From Fontibacillus puldeungensis (GTDB taxonomy: Bacteria > Bacillota > Bacilli > Paenibacillales > Paenibacillaceae), in assembly GCF_042678945.1 (NCBI RefSeq), contig NZ_JBHTLM010000011.1, positions 1 to 64,000 on the forward strand: a stretch of DNA of 64,000 bases, written 5' to 3'. The position numbers and the translations under genes are program-made. Below the pieces are notes generated by a model, which did no database searches, was not told where the DNA came from, and saw only the letters and a program-made list of their open reading frames with translations. The number at the start of each line of letters is the position of its first letter. The stretch's first letter is position 1. Of this stretch, positions 62,121 to 64,000 are shown piece after piece.

Positions 62121-62250
62121 AATAACTCGACTATAATCATTTTTTACCTAGGAAACGATGTTCATTTCATGTAAACTGGTAATAATTTGATTTTCAGAGG
62201 ATTCAAATTTAAAAATACATAGAAAAGGTTCACGAATGGGGGTGGGCATA

Positions 62251-63996
62251 GTGCCCCAAAAAGAGAAACAATCGATGTCCTGGCTATTTCAGTATTTGAA
62301 GCCAGTTCGCGGACGCCTAATCTTGCTTCTGATTATGCTTCTAACATCCACTGGGCTCCAGCTGGTTAGTCCACAAATTGTTCAGCACTTTATTGATACG
62401 GCTGCAGCTGGCGGGGTCATTGGCAGCCTAATTCAATTAGCCGGGCTGTACCTGGTTATAGCTATAGCAAATCAGTTGATTTCTGTAGCTGTGAGTTATT
62501 TTGGCAACGATATTTCGTGGCGGGCAACGAACCAAATGCGCGGAGACCTTCTGAAGCATTGCTTACGTCTGGATATGAAATTTCATAATGTTCGGACGCC
62601 TGGAGAGATGATTGAACGGGTAGATGGAGATGTAACGAGCATGTCCAATTTTTTTGCAATGTTCATCGTCCAGGTTATTGGGAGCTTTGTCCTGCTGACG
62701 GGGATCCTTGGGTATATGTTCACGCTCAATGTTCCAATTGCTATCGTCATGACGGTCTTTACGCTAATGTCGATTCTGTTCATGGTGTTCATTCGGAATT
62801 TGGGAGTAAGTTCATCCAAGAACGAACGCGAATCCAGTGCAGCATTGTTCGGATTAATTGAAGAGCGGATCGCGGGAATTGAGGATGTGCAGGCGAACGG
62901 TCATGTTCCTTATGTCATGAATCGGTTTCATCGCTTGATGCGCAGTGTGTTCCTCCGGGGAAAGAAGGCCTGGATGCTTCGCGTGATTCCTTGGAACAGT
63001 ACGGTGATCATGTTCACTCTAGCAGTGACCGCAGTACTCTTACTCGGTGTTCATTATTATTTGGATGGTGTAATCAGCCTAGGCACACTCTACCTGATTT
63101 ATCAATATACACAGATGCTGAATGATCCTATTGAATTGCTTGGTGATCAAGTGCAAGAGTTTCAGAAGGCCAAATCCGGGATGCTTCGTTCCAGAGAATT
63201 GCTCGCTTTACGAAGTGAGATCAAAGACGGGGAAGAGGATCAGCTGCCGGAAGGTGCGCTTGGTTTGAAATTTGAGAAAGTCAACTTTAGCTATCACGAA
63301 GATAAGCCTGTATTGCAAAATATCAGCTTTGCGATCCAACCGGGAGAGCGGCTTGGAATTATCGGGCGTACGGGTAGTGGAAAATCAAGCCTTAGCCGCC
63401 TGGTGCTCCGACTGTACAACATCGACAGCGGCGTCATCCGCATCGGGGGTAAGGATATTACTCAGCTCACACTTCCGGCACTTTATCGGAGGGTGGGCAT
63501 GGTCACCCAGGATGTCCAGCTATTTGATGGGACTCTTCGGGAAAATTTAACTTTATTCGATAGCAGCGTATCTGATGAAATAATTAAAGAGACCACGGGT
63601 CGCTTGGGGCTTAGTCACTGGATTGACGAGCAGCCGCAAGGTCTGGACACACATCTGGCTGCAGGGGGGACTTCACTCTCCGCAGGGGAAGCCCAGTTGT
63701 TTGCCTTGACCCGTGTCTTTCTCACGAATCCGAGTCTGGTTATTCTGGATGAGCCTTCATCCAGGCTGGATGCGGCGACAGAAACTATGCTTCAAGTCGC
63801 AGTAGACCGTTTGATGAGTCATTGTACAGGAGTCATTATCGCCCACCGTCTGGCCACCCTTGATCAAGTGGATAAGATTATAGTGCTGGGGGATGGAAAA
63901 ATTTTAGAATTTGGAGAAAGAGAGGAGCTAGCTGCAAATCCAACCTCGCATTATGCCAAGCTGCTAAGTACCGGTAGAGAGGAGGAGCTGGCATGA
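62251..63996 (+). CDS. ABC exporter half-transporter (membrane + ATPase)
   Basis: A 581-residue fused exporter. Six membrane helices at about 20-310 (LILLLIMLLTSTGLQLVSPQ first) and the ATPase at about 330-575: Walker A IIGRTGSGKSSLSRL, Q-loop VTQDVQLFDGTL, signature LSAGEAQLFALTR, which departs from LSGGQ, Walker B LVILDEPSSRLD with the catalytic Glu kept, and H-loop IIAHRLAT. The non-standard signature and the partner gene at 63993 suggest a heterodimeric exporter. GTG 62251 follows GGGGGTGGG; ATG 62275 is possible. Substrate unknown. It lies next to the signalling pair and might be a target of it. Confidence 0.9.
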   Translation: MPQKEKQSMSWLFQYLKPVRGRLILLLIMLLTSTGLQLVSPQIVQHFIDTAAAGGVIGSLIQLAGLYLVIAIANQLISVAVSYFGNDISWRATNQMRGDLLKHCLRLDMKFHNVRTPGEMIERVDGDVTSMSNFFAMFIVQVIGSFVLLTGILGYMFTLNVPIAIVMTVFTLMSILFMVFIRNLGVSSSKNERESSAALFGLIEERIAGIEDVQANGHVPYVMNRFHRLMRSVFLRGKKAWMLRVIPWNSTVIMFTLAVTAVLLLGVHYYLDGVISLGTLYLIYQYTQMLNDPIELLGDQVQEFQKAKSGMLRSRELLALRSEIKDGEEDQLPEGALGLKFEKVNFSYHEDKPVLQNISFAIQPGERLGIIGRTGSGKSSLSRLVLRLYNIDSGVIRIGGKDITQLTLPALYRRVGMVTQDVQLFDGTLRENLTLFDSSVSDEIIKETTGRLGLSHWIDEQPQGLDTHLAAGGTSLSAGEAQLFALTRVFLTNPSLVILDEPSSRLDAATETMLQVAVDRLMSHCTGVIIAHRLATLDQVDKIIVLGDGKILEFGEREELAANPTSHYAKLLSTGREEELA

Positions 63997-64000
63997 CAGT
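63993..64000 (+). CDS. Start of the next gene, probably the partner ABC exporter subunit (cut by window end)
   Basis: ATG at 63993 overlaps the stop of the ABC gene (ATGA), with GGAGGAG 7-12 bases upstream. Only two and a half codons are visible, so the product is inferred from the usual pairing of such genes. Confidence 0.5.

Noticed and set aside
1..64000. rRNA or tRNA genes
   Set aside because: No stretch showing tRNA cloverleaf or conserved rRNA sequence was noticed; a tRNA search tool would be needed to be certain.

Overview
The window looks like a chromosome segment of a spore-forming Firmicute, most likely Paenibacillus or a close relative. The grounds are the yqeG-yqeH-aroE-yhbY-nadD-yqeK-rsfS-yqeM gene order, a spoVA locus, AraC/YesN- and YesM-type regulators tied to ABC importers that lack their own ATPase, strong AGGAGG-type ribosome sites with many GTG/TTG starts, and an XRE/TPR receptor followed by a small secreted peptide gene. 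All of this was read by eye; no database search was run.

Positions 1-8865: a truncated transposase gene, then an AraC regulator divergent from an L-fucose operon (fucI, fucA, an FGGY kinase, fucU) with a tandem 180-bp repeat between fucI and fucA. A LysR regulator divergent from an SDR dehydrogenase follows. Positions 8866-19770: an arabinan/arabino-oligosaccharide locus with two GH51 and two GH43 enzymes, one of them a lipoprotein, and an ABC importer (binding protein plus two permeases). A wHTH regulator is divergent from it.

Positions 19771-26160: a near-identical paralogue of that regulator, divergent from a second sugar importer and a YesN-like response regulator. Positions 26400-44170: a set of glycosidases without signal peptides (GH3 with CBM6, GH31 alpha-xylosidase, GH95 alpha-fucosidase, GH42 beta-galactosidase), two AraC regulators, a YesM-like kinase and a third importer. 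Together with the fuc operon these match the linkages of fucosylated xyloglucan side chains, so I infer intracellular breakdown of imported fucosylated xyloglucan oligosaccharides.

Positions 44170-62000: a beta/gamma-crystallin-like small protein, an M42 peptidase, a spoVA locus in which spoVAC and spoVAD look internally deleted while spoVAE is intact, a MoxR-DUF58-transglutaminase cluster, the conserved yqe housekeeping operon, a HAD phosphatase and RNase J. Positions 60480-64000: a peptide-receptor pair resembling the Alo (AimR-like) quorum-sensing systems of Paenibacillus, then an ABC exporter operon cut by the window end.

Two intergenic elements, at 6745-6922 and 19824-19999, share an unusual architecture of four 13-bp dyads at about 51, 61 and 51 bp spacing. 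A related two-site version lies at 272-336.
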